Shown one piece after another: positions 38,026-46,056 of a DNA stretch of 64,000 bases. Made by a program: the position numbers and the translations under genes. The notes under the pieces were generated by a model that saw nothing but the letters and a program-made list of their open reading frames with translations, was not told the origin of the DNA and did not search any database. Each line of letters starts with the position of its first letter. The first letter of the stretch is position 1. Origin of the DNA: Megamerina dolium (Eukaryota; Arthropoda; Insecta; Diptera; Megamerinidae); assembly GCA_963854835.1 (NCBI GenBank), contig OY978526.1, forward strand, positions 42,137,140-42,201,139, in the 5' to 3' direction.

Positions 38026-38360
38026 CGCCTTCTGATCTGTAGGTCGTGGTTCAATCCCCGGCTGATGCATAACAAATTTAATATCGATAAGATTTTTCTT
38101 TCGAACGGTACTCACCTGTCGGCAAGCAATTGGCAATTCTTCCGACAGTAACAACTTTCCATGAAAAAGCTTCTTAAAGAACTCTGTGACAAAGCTCAGA
38201 AAAAGTGATGTCACAAGTGTTCTGCCGTTCGGAACCGGCTAAAATAAGTAGGTCCCTTCTAATACTGTCCAAATTTAAGACGCACAACAGTAATGGAAGA
38301 GAAGCTCGGCCAATGAGCCCTTTGGGGCTTTAAGTGCCACATATTTATTTATTTTTTACA
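38026..38360 (+). repeat. tRNA-related SINE, most complete copy in the window
   Basis: The head reads CGCCTTCTGATCTGTAGGTC, resembling a tRNA anticodon arm, followed by a polymerase III B box GGTTCAATCC at 38048-38057. The body includes GATTTTTCTTTCGAACGGTA, CTGTGACAAAGCTCAG and GCTCGGCCAATGAGCCC. The tail is an ATTTATTTATTTTTT tract. Such elements are copied by LINE-encoded enzymes. The upstream A box is not clear in this copy, so the extreme 5' end may be missing. Other copies lie at 34712-34972 (-), 45895-46056 (+) and 51327-51575 (-). Confidence 0.82.
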
Positions 38361-38379
38361 TACATATTTCTTACATACA

Positions 38380-38733
38380 TGTGGGATCTGACGGAAGAGC
38401 AACGCGTAGCGGACGAAACTACTGAGCAACGCGTAACAGACGGACGGACATATGCCTTTAAGCAAGACTGACTACCATATACCTACAAATGCGACTATGA
38501 ACTAATACACTTTTAAATGCAACCCTGACGGACAAAAGGACAGAATAGAATGTAAGTTATTTCTTTAGTCTTTAAACCACGAGCGTGCGAATAAGATCAC
38601 TGTCCGCAATTACATAAATACTTATTCTAATTATTCTAATTTCTAAGTATTTATAACTTAAACCTAAATCGAAAACCTAATACTAATTAAAGATAATTTT
38701 AAAACTAAAGAACTGCGGTTTAATTTCCCTACA
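38380..38733 (+). repeat. 5' LTR
   Basis: The 354-bp LTR starts TG and ends CA. It is the same, by eye base for base, as 44681-45034. Its first 46 bases duplicate the end of the pol coding frame, because that frame runs into the 3' LTR. Confidence 0.95.
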
Positions 38734-38736
38734 AAT

Positions 38737-38754
38737 TGGGGGCTCAACCGGGAT
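38737..38754 (+). other. Primer-binding site, tRNA-Pro-like
   Basis: TGGGGGCTCAACCGGGAT begins three bases after the 5' LTR. The leading TGG complements a tRNA CCA end. The 18 bases match the complement of the 3' end of metazoan tRNA-Pro as I recall it except at two positions (AA where GT is expected). Another tRNA could match better. Confidence 0.7.
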
Positions 38755-40009
38755 TTGAATTTCCCAAGGCGTGTCTAAAACTAAAAAAAAAAAAAAAAAA
38801 AAAAACGAATTTCTCAAAATTTGGACAAGCTCATTGTGTGCGACAATTTTTATTTGAACTTTTGGCGAAAGTTTTTAAAGTGAAGGCTGTGAAGGCTTGT
38901 GACAAATTCTCACTTGGTTACTGTGCGCATATAAAAGTTGACAAAAATTGAGCTCTGTGAGTGCTGCAAATTTTTGCGCAGAAAGAAAATTCTCTTTAAA
39001 GAAATTGGAGCATAGTGCGAGTAAAGGCAGCTTAATTGGCCGAAACAAACAAGTTTTCTCAGCTTGCTAAAACGGGTGAAATTTGTGCAAATTATTTGAA
39101 ACAAAAGACGCCAAAAGTTTGAAGTCACTCGCGACAAAACGGAATTTTTCATGTTTAAGAACCGTTAGAATTGCGGCAGTGATGTACATATGTACATAGT
39201 GGCTTGCGCAGATATGTAAAGGCGCAAAAGAAAATTAGCGAAGTCGTAGCACAAGAGCAAGCGGGAGAAACAGTGGCACATTGAATAAGTGCGATTGTAG
39301 AAAACAAGAAAAATAGAAAAATCGAATAACAAAACGGCGCATATGTTGAGCGCGAGTATGACTGCGTAAAGTGTTGAAGCAAAACGTGAGCGAGAGAACG
39401 CAGACTAGATAGAGCAGAGAGCGTTAGCTAAGTTGACGGCAGCGTTGGACGAAGAAGACGGCAAAAGCAGAACACAGACAGCAGAAACAGTATATACACA
39501 TGCGGTGATGTAGAAGCGAAAATATTATAGCGTTATTCTATTATTTTGGGTTTTATATTTCTTATGCTCGTTGTGCGTAGATACTAAAATTTTTATTTTA
39601 CCTCTTTGCAAGAGAATGCACGATATAGCTTTGTAGAGTTTCATAACATTGTTGAAGACGGAAAATAACAAACACGAAATTGTATAAGAAATCGGCGAAT
39701 TTGTTTTGATTATCTTATTTCTTATGCTTGGCTTTTGTAAACATTGAATTTATATTTTCCGTTGCAAAAGAGAGCGCGACATATATTCAAAACATTATCA
39801 ACTAATTAGAGTAAATGAAATAGAAACTTTTATAAATTATCGGTGTGTTTGTTTTGTTTATCGAATCCGTGTAGGAAATTTTGCACTTTGATATATATTA
39901 CACGAAAAGAAATAAGTTCTAAGCATATATAAAATTAATTTGACGCATTATTTTATATAACCTATATTGAAAATATATTTGATATATTATTTAATAAACT
40001 TTGTAAGAC
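38755..40009 (+). other. Untranslated leader of the LTR retrotransposon
   Basis: About 1.26 kb lies between the primer site and the gag start. It includes a run of about 24 A at 38782-38805. No coding frame with motifs is present. It would hold packaging and dimerisation signals, but none can be pointed to in the sequence. Confidence 0.7.
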
Positions 40010-43000
40010 ATGGACAGAAACGAAATTTTAGGTTTGACTGTGAACGGTTTGAAAGAACAATTGGGTGGGTTGGGGCTACCGACAACTGGACGAAAACCGA
40101 CTTTACAGGATAGGTTGCTGGAACACTTCGGCCTGAATGTGAGCGATGGCGAAGATTCAGATTACGATGATGCTGCAAGTCGGCGTAGTGTGCGTGTGCG
40201 TGCGCCTGTTGTTGAAAGGTCAACGTTTACATTACGTGATGTCGAAGATTCGATGAGTTCGTTCAGCGGTATAGGACAACCGAGTTTTGAGCAATGGATA
40301 GAAGATTTTGAATCGAACGCCGAAGCAGTGCAGTGGAATGAACTGCAAAAATTTATCTATGCGAAGCAGCTGCTGAAAGGAGCGGCTAAGATTTTTGTGC
40401 GTAGCCAAAATGGTATAAGCAGTTTTAGCTCATTAAAGCTTACATTGCGCCAGGAGTTTGGTACGGTGCTGTCGTCAGTCGAAGTACATCGCGCGCTAAG
40501 AAACCGTCGGAAACGCCAAGGTGAAGACCTACGAGAATATTTGTACGTGCTGATGGAAATTGGAAAGCCGATAAATTTGGACGATTCAAGTTTAATCGAG
40601 TATTTCATTGAGGGTATACCAGACACCAGGGCAAATAAAAGTAACTTGTATCAGGCAAAAACAGTTAGAGATTTGAAGGAGCAAATAAAGGTGTATGAGA
40701 AGATACGCTCGAGTAAACCTGCTGGTATGCACAACAATCCGGTCCAACCACAACAACTGCCATCGAACAAAGTTTCAGCTGGTGCAGCTTCGAATGCGAA
40801 GAAATGTTTCAATTGTGGCGATACTTCACATTTTGCACGCAACTGTCCACGTAAGCGCATTGCATGTTTTAAATGTGGCAAGGAGGGTCATCGCGCAGTA
40901 GAGTGCAAGCAGCTTGAAAAGCCCATCAAGGCAGAAAAGAGCAGCGTAAACACGATGACGGATGACGAAATAGTGGCGATCGCGAGTCGTAAGAGCGGTC
41001 TAATATTTAAAGACATACAATTTAACGTAGTCAACAAGATGCCTAGAACAGTATCGGCTCTGATTGATACAGGCTCAGACTTATGCCTAATGCGGTGTGA
41101 TACTATGCTGATGCTGCAGCTGGATGTTGAGCTGAAAAACGAAAAGCGGCGACTAGTGGGCATTGGTAGCAGCGAGCTAACAACAATTGGCAGCCTCACC
41201 ATGCCTATGATGATTGATCGTATCGAGATGGACATAACCTTCCATGTGGCAAAAGAGCGCGACTTAAGCTATGCGCTAGTGATAGGCAACAATGTACTCA
41301 AACAAGCTGACCTGATCGTAACGGAAGAAGGCGCTGTATTCAGACGAAAGGAGTTAGTGCAGCAGAAACAGCAGCAGTTCACACAGGTAGCAGACAAGAT
41401 ACACCGACACGAATATGAAACGGTTGGCGCAGCGGCGCGAGAAGACGTTTGTCATGGTGGTGGTGGAGATGTGCGGAAGTCAGTAGCATACAACGAGGGC
41501 GTGAGCGAGCGCACTGTTGCAGCTGGAGAACAACGAGAGCCTCAGGCAATGTGGCGGGCTATGGCAAATGTACGTAGCGAGAGCGTTAATAAACGCGACG
41601 GAGCGGTTAGAGTGCCGCGTGGACACGGAAAGGTGTTGAATGCTGTCGTGAGCGAGCACACAGCGAGCGCTGCTGGGCGCGGCGCTATACCTAAAAAGGC
41701 GAAGGTATGTAGCGAGAGCGCTTCGATGCGCGGAAAAGCGATTGGATTATCGCATGGGCATGTGAATGTGCCGGATGCTGCTGTAGGCGATTACACAGCG
41801 AGCGCCAGTGAGCGCGGATTTGTATCTTCCCAGATACGCAACGAGAGCGCTTCGACGCGCGGAGAGGTAGTGGGACTACCACATTTTCAACGAAAATCGA
41901 CGAATGCTGTAGCGAGCGAATACGTAGAGAGCGCTAGTGAGCGCGGAGCAGTACCTAAGCAGAAACGGGTACTAGAAAATCGGGTGGCAGAATTAACCAG
42001 CGAGTTTGGGGCTATGTGTTTGCTAGCCGAGGTGATCGAAACACCTGCAGAAGAAGTTGATCTGTCACATCTGCATCTTTGTCATGCTGGATCTGTGAAA
42101 AGTATGATAGCTAATTACCAGCCACAGAAAACTACGAAATCGCCCGTGGAAATGAAAATACTGCTTGTCGATGAGAAACCTGTTTACGAAAGACCGAGGC
42201 GGATGTCTTACGCTGACAGATGCATTGTAGATGCGCAGGTGAAGCAGTGGTTGGAGGAAGGGGTCATTAAACCAAGCACTTCCGACTATGCGTCACCGAT
42301 TGTGCTGGTCTCGAAGAAAGACGGCAGCAAGCGACTTTGCTGTGATTATCGGCGATTAAATGCGAAAATTGTACGAGACAATTTCCCGATGCCCATAATA
42401 GATGACGTGCTTGAGCAGCTACAGGGTGCGAACGTTTTCACGACGCTTGATTTGACCAACGGATTTTTCCACGTTCCAGTGGACAAAGATTCACAAAAGT
42501 ATACCTCTTTCGTGACGCACAATGGCCAATTTGAATTCCTGTATGTTCCATTTGGGATATCAAATTCGCCGGCAGTTTTTTCGCGATACATTTTTGCTGT
42601 TTTGCGAGATCTCATAGCAGACGGAACAGTGGTGGCGTACATGGATGACCTAATTATTCCCGCCAAGGATGATATCGAGGGTATTCAGAAGTTGGAGCTG
42701 GTTTTACGAACTGCGGCGGTAAATGGCTTAAAGATAAAGTGGAGCAAATGCCAGTTTTTAATGAAAAGAGTCGAGTTTTTGGGATATATTGTCGAAAACA
42801 ATTCCATAAAACCATCAGAAGCGAAGACAAGTGCGGTGAGAAACTTCCCAGTGCCGCATGACCGAAAAGCGATGCAACGATTCTTGGGCCTAACATCATA
42901 TTTCAGGAGATTCATCGAAGGGTATGCTGTGATAGCTAAGCCGCTTTCGGATTTGTTGAGGCAAGACGTTAGATTCGAGTTGAAAGACGAGCAGCTAGCA

Positions 43001-43177
43001 GCTATTCAACAGCTAAAGGTGGCGTTGATGCAAGCACCAGTCTTGAAGCTTTACAACCCAAAGGCGATTACTGAGGTGCATGCAGATGCAAGTATGGCTG
43101 GCCATGGAGCGGTGCATGCAGAGGGACAGCGAAGAACAAGCATTCCACCCAGTGCAGTATATGAGCCGGAAAACTAA
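40010..43177 (+). CDS. Gag-Pol, first frame: Gag, protease, RT and start of RNase H
   Basis: This frame is 1,055 codons from an ATG at 40010 (GTAAGACATGG context). Residues 1-260 are Gag capsid-like. Two CX2CX4HX4C zinc knuckles start at Cys266 (CFNCGDTSHFARNC) and Cys286 (CFKCGKEGHRAVEC). The protease active site is Asp353 in LIDTGSD. Residues about 480-660 form a linker with three 43-45-residue repeats starting at 523, 568 and 611. RT follows, with RLCCDYRRLN, TTLDLTNGFFHV and the catalytic YMDD at 877-880, then QRFLGLTSYFRRFIEG. RNase H begins at EVHADASMAG. The frame then shifts near 43115 and runs to an unrelated stop at 43177, so residues after about 1036 are not authentic. The rest of RNase H and integrase continue in the next frame. 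All Gag, protease and RT key residues are present. Confidence 0.95.
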   Translation: MDRNEILGLTVNGLKEQLGGLGLPTTGRKPTLQDRLLEHFGLNVSDGEDSDYDDAASRRSVRVRAPVVERSTFTLRDVEDSMSSFSGIGQPSFEQWIEDFESNAEAVQWNELQKFIYAKQLLKGAAKIFVRSQNGISSFSSLKLTLRQEFGTVLSSVEVHRALRNRRKRQGEDLREYLYVLMEIGKPINLDDSSLIEYFIEGIPDTRANKSNLYQAKTVRDLKEQIKVYEKIRSSKPAGMHNNPVQPQQLPSNKVSAGAASNAKKCFNCGDTSHFARNCPRKRIACFKCGKEGHRAVECKQLEKPIKAEKSSVNTMTDDEIVAIASRKSGLIFKDIQFNVVNKMPRTVSALIDTGSDLCLMRCDTMLMLQLDVELKNEKRRLVGIGSSELTTIGSLTMPMMIDRIEMDITFHVAKERDLSYALVIGNNVLKQADLIVTEEGAVFRRKELVQQKQQQFTQVADKIHRHEYETVGAAAREDVCHGGGGDVRKSVAYNEGVSERTVAAGEQREPQAMWRAMANVRSESVNKRDGAVRVPRGHGKVLNAVVSEHTASAAGRGAIPKKAKVCSESASMRGKAIGLSHGHVNVPDAAVGDYTASASERGFVSSQIRNESASTRGEVVGLPHFQRKSTNAVASEYVESASERGAVPKQKRVLENRVAELTSEFGAMCLLAEVIETPAEEVDLSHLHLCHAGSVKSMIANYQPQKTTKSPVEMKILLVDEKPVYERPRRMSYADRCIVDAQVKQWLEEGVIKPSTSDYASPIVLVSKKDGSKRLCCDYRRLNAKIVRDNFPMPIIDDVLEQLQGANVFTTLDLTNGFFHVPVDKDSQKYTSFVTHNGQFEFLYVPFGISNSPAVFSRYIFAVLRDLIADGTVVAYMDDLIIPAKDDIEGIQKLELVLRTAAVNGLKIKWSKCQFLMKRVEFLGYIVENNSIKPSEAKTSAVRNFPVPHDRKAMQRFLGLTSYFRRFIEGYAVIAKPLSDLLRQDVRFELKDEQLAAIQQLKVALMQAPVLKLYNPKAITEVHADASMAGHGAVHAEGQRRTSIPPSAVYEPEN

Positions 43178-44726
43178 ACCCGTCGAGGAGAAATACAGCT
43201 CATATGAGTTAGAAGCGTTAGCGGTAGTAGAAGCTCTCAAGAAGTGGCGCGTATACCTGATGGACAAGAAGTTCAAAGTAGTGACCGACTGCAACGCATT
43301 TGCCATGACGATCAAAAAACGCGATGTTCCCTTAAGAGTATCACGTTGGGCATTGTTTTTGCAGGATTTTGACTTTGAAATCGAACATAGAAGTGGAACG
43401 AAGATGCGACATGTCGACGCGCTGAGCCGAGTGTCGTGCTTGATGTTGGAGGATTCGCTAAATCACCGACTCAAGCAAGCGCAGCAACACGACGACTGGA
43501 TACGGGCAGTTCGCAAAATAGTAGAAAAGGACGAATACGAAGACTTTTATGTCAAACACGACGTGCTGTTCAAAGACCCTATTAAAGAGCTAATAGTGGT
43601 TCCGTCACTAATGGAGGAAGAGATTATCAAGATGGCGCATTCTCAGGGACATTTTTCCATCAAGAAAACCCAAGATGCCATCGAGAAATCGTTTTTCATT
43701 CCGCAACTGACGTCGAAAGTAGCCAAGATGGTGAGAAGCTGTATTGCCTGCATTGTAACGGATGCAAAGTCTGGCAAAAAGGAAGGTTTTTTAAACCCAA
43801 TCAACAAGGAGGACAAGCCGCTTGGAACCCTGCATATCGATCATGTAGGTCCAATGGAAACCACGAATAAGGCGTACAACTATATCCTGGTTGTAGTAGA
43901 TGCATTTTCGAAATTCGTATGGCTGTACCCAACAAAAAATACGGGTGCAGAGGCAGTTGTTGACCGACTTCGAAAACAAGCATCGATTTTCGGAAATCCG
44001 AAGCGTATTATTACCGACAGAGGCGCTGCTTTCACGTCATCTCTCTTCAAAGAGTACTGTGAACAGGAAGAAGTGCAGCATTTGCTAATAGCAACGGGCG
44101 TTCCCAGAGGAAACGGGCAGGTCGAGCGCATACACAAAATTGTTGTGCCGATGGTTTCGAAATTGTGTGCTGAAAATTCTGGATGCTGGTATAAGCATGT
44201 CGATCGCGTGCAACAATATATCAACAATACGCCTACAAGAAGTACGCGACTATCACCATTTCGAGTACTAACAGGTTTAGAAATGCGTGTCACCGGAATA
44301 CCAGAACTCCAAGAGCTGCTGGAGAGCGCAGCTATCAACGAAATCGACGAAGAACGCGAAGCAATACGCCAACAAGCCCAAAACAACATAGCTGAAATAC
44401 AAGATGAAAATAAACGAAATTTCAACAAACGTCGTAAAGCAGAAGTTAACTATGAGATCGACGAATTAGCAGCCATCAAGCGAACTCAATTCGGATCTGG
44501 TCTGAAACTGAAGCCAAAATTTTTCGGGCCATACAAAATCAGCAAGAAGATGAATCATGGCAGATACGAGGTCGTAAAAGTTGGTGATCACGAAGGCCCA
44601 GGCCGCACAACCACAATCGCTGAATATATGAAGAAATGGGACCCTTCATTCGAGCCGAATGAACGCGCAGGATGGCCGAATGTGGGATCTGACGGAAGAG
44701 CAACGCGTAGCGGACGAAACTACTGA
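43116..44726 (+). CDS. Pol, second frame: rest of RNase H, and integrase
   Basis: Authentic sequence resumes at about 43116 (MQRDSEEQAFHPVQYMSRKT) in the +1 frame relative to the first. RNase H supplies its Glu in YSSYELEALAVVEAL, Asp in VVTDCNAF and Asp in HVDALSR. Integrase has an HHCC zinc site (AHSQGHFSIKKT and CIACI). Its DDE core is Asp in HIDHVGPM, Asp in ITDRGAAF and Glu in GQVERIHK. Near the C-terminus is a GPY/F-type module (KFFGPYKISKK). No chromodomain or envelope gene follows. The last 15 codons (to GRNY and stop) lie inside the 3' LTR. Together the two frames make a complete Pol apart from one break, which would prevent synthesis of integrase unless a ribosome shifts frame there. 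Confidence 0.93.
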   Translation: MQRDSEEQAFHPVQYMSRKTKPVEEKYSSYELEALAVVEALKKWRVYLMDKKFKVVTDCNAFAMTIKKRDVPLRVSRWALFLQDFDFEIEHRSGTKMRHVDALSRVSCLMLEDSLNHRLKQAQQHDDWIRAVRKIVEKDEYEDFYVKHDVLFKDPIKELIVVPSLMEEEIIKMAHSQGHFSIKKTQDAIEKSFFIPQLTSKVAKMVRSCIACIVTDAKSGKKEGFLNPINKEDKPLGTLHIDHVGPMETTNKAYNYILVVVDAFSKFVWLYPTKNTGAEAVVDRLRKQASIFGNPKRIITDRGAAFTSSLFKEYCEQEEVQHLLIATGVPRGNGQVERIHKIVVPMVSKLCAENSGCWYKHVDRVQQYINNTPTRSTRLSPFRVLTGLEMRVTGIPELQELLESAAINEIDEEREAIRQQAQNNIAEIQDENKRNFNKRRKAEVNYEIDELAAIKRTQFGSGLKLKPKFFGPYKISKKMNHGRYEVVKVGDHEGPGRTTTIAEYMKKWDPSFEPNERAGWPNVGSDGRATRSGRNY

Positions 44727-45034
44727 GCAACGCGTAACAGACGGACGGACATATGCCTTTAAGCAAGACTGACTACCATATACCTACAAATGCGACTATG
44801 AACTAATACACTTTTAAATGCAACCCTGACGGACAAAAGGACAGAATAGAATGTAAGTTATTTCTTTAGTCTTTAAACCACGAGCGTGCGAATAAGATCA
44901 CTGTCCGCAATTACATAAATACTTATTCTAATTATTCTAATTTCTAAGTATTTATAACTTAAACCTAAATCGAAAACCTAATACTAATTAAAGATAATTT
45001 TAAAACTAAAGAACTGCGGTTTAATTTCCCTACA
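44681..45034 (+). repeat. 3' LTR
   Basis: The 354-bp copy of the 5' LTR, followed by the TACA target duplication. The usual purine-rich primer for plus-strand synthesis is not evident immediately upstream (CGCAGGATGGCCGAA). Confidence 0.95.
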
Positions 45035-45469
45035 TACATGAATTTATGTATTTTATGCTGGAGGATACAAAATGTTCTCATTTTGCTACTGTCAATACTA
45101 CTGTCAATACTTTTTGCTATTGCTAGCACGGCTGGCTATAATGATAATAAATGCAGTCATATAAATGAATTTATATGCAAATGCATACACATACAAAGTG
45201 TCTCATTTTCATAGAGAATTCAATCTTGACTTATATATAAAAAGTACTTACCTTTGTTAAGTAAGGCATATTTATTTGTAACTTCCTTAAATCATATAGC
45301 TTATTCAGTTGGTTAATATATAAGCACCAGAACATGGATAGACTGTTTATCATAACTGCCTTAATAATATAATCCTGATTACACCGTTGCTTTATCATGT
45401 GATTCTTCTTAAATAGTTTCTTCATATTTTAACTTTCATAGTTTACATACATATGTCGTATATGTATGT
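45035..45469. other. Intronic non-coding stretch
   Basis: No gene is recognised. It contains a short ACTGTCAATACT direct repeat at about 45090-45112 and ordinary AT-rich sequence. Confidence 0.55.
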
Positions 45470-45840
45470 CGTAGTTAAGGTCAAGCCTGGATAAAAATTA
45501 TACGGTAATCGTAATCTTGTCAATGGGACACTGTTGTAGAAAGTCCGTTCTAGCGCCCCAAAGGTTCGGCGTCCTTGTGGATTCCAATCTAGGGCCATTC
45601 TAGTCATGATGCTTGATGTCTGGCCACCTCCACTTCTAGATCTTTACTTGTAGCAGTCTTCTTTGTAGAGGTCTTTTTTGCTGAGCTCTCAAAGTTCTTT
45701 GTGGCTGATTGTATTGGCAGACAATGTGCCGACACTTCTAATCTATTATTTTTCCGAATATAATCGGCCGTGAGTTGACCTAGCCCTGGTAAGTCGATTG
45801 TTGACATCATACTCTTAGCCACCGACTGCTGCCACATTCA
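45470..45840 (-). mobile_element. Probable LINE 3'-terminal fragment
   Basis: The reverse strand near 45560-45610 reads MALDWNPQGRRTFG. This resembles the closing segment of insect non-LTR retrotransposon polyproteins (A..WNPQG.R..GRP), where the GRP box is degraded here. Just upstream on that strand, 45604-45837 holds a 77-codon frame rich in Lys, Ser and Thr that I do not recognise. No RT core is visible. The adjoining SINE at 45895 may be unrelated. Confidence 0.4.
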
Positions 45841-45894
45841 ATCCCAACATTCCACTGGGTCGCCTTCAATGTTAGTTTGGCTGTTGTTAATTGT

Positions 45895-46056
45895 TGGCGT
45901 TGGCCTTCTAATCTGTAGGACGTGGATTCAATCCGCAGCTGAAGCACATCTTTCATATCGAAAAGATTTTTCTTTCGAATGGTATTCAACTGTCGGCAAG
46001 CAAATGGCAATAGGGCCAATCGGGGCCTATGTGTGTCACATATTTATTTTTTATCT
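45895..46056 (+). repeat. SINE copy with internal deletion
   Basis: The head reads GGCCTTCTAATCTGTAGGAC, then the B box GATTCAATCC, then TTTTTCTTTCGAATGGTATT and CAACTGTCGGCAAGCAA. It then jumps directly to GGGCCAATCGGGGCCTATGT and a TCACATATTTATTTTTT tail. Relative to the copy at 38026 it lacks about 160 bp of the central body. Its head is clearer than in the other copies. Confidence 0.78.

Larger units (their letters stand above)
38380..45034 (+). mobile_element. Full-length Ty3/Gypsy-type LTR retrotransposon
   Basis: The element is 6,655 bp, bounded by two 354-bp LTRs (TGTGGG...CTACA) that I read as identical. It is flanked by the 4-bp direct repeat TACA (38376-38379 and 45035-45038), consistent with integrase-generated target duplication. 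The order is LTR, tRNA-primer site, 1.3 kb leader, gag-protease-RT-RNase H-integrase, LTR. RT before integrase places it in the Ty3/Gypsy group. The compact single-frame layout with two zinc knuckles and no envelope gene suggests the mdg3/blastopia-micropia side of that group (inference). It lies in the same orientation as Dop1R1, inside its 18.9 kb intron. Confidence 0.95.

Noticed and set aside
38031..38060. A tRNA gene at the B box
   Set aside because: Only an anticodon-arm-like piece and a B box are present, with no acceptor stem, and the sequence recurs with a common non-tRNA body. It is a SINE head.
40357..44766. Several antisense frames of 60-182 codons within the Gag-Pol region
   Set aside because: They lie opposite strongly supported Gag, RT and integrase coding sequence and have no motifs of their own.
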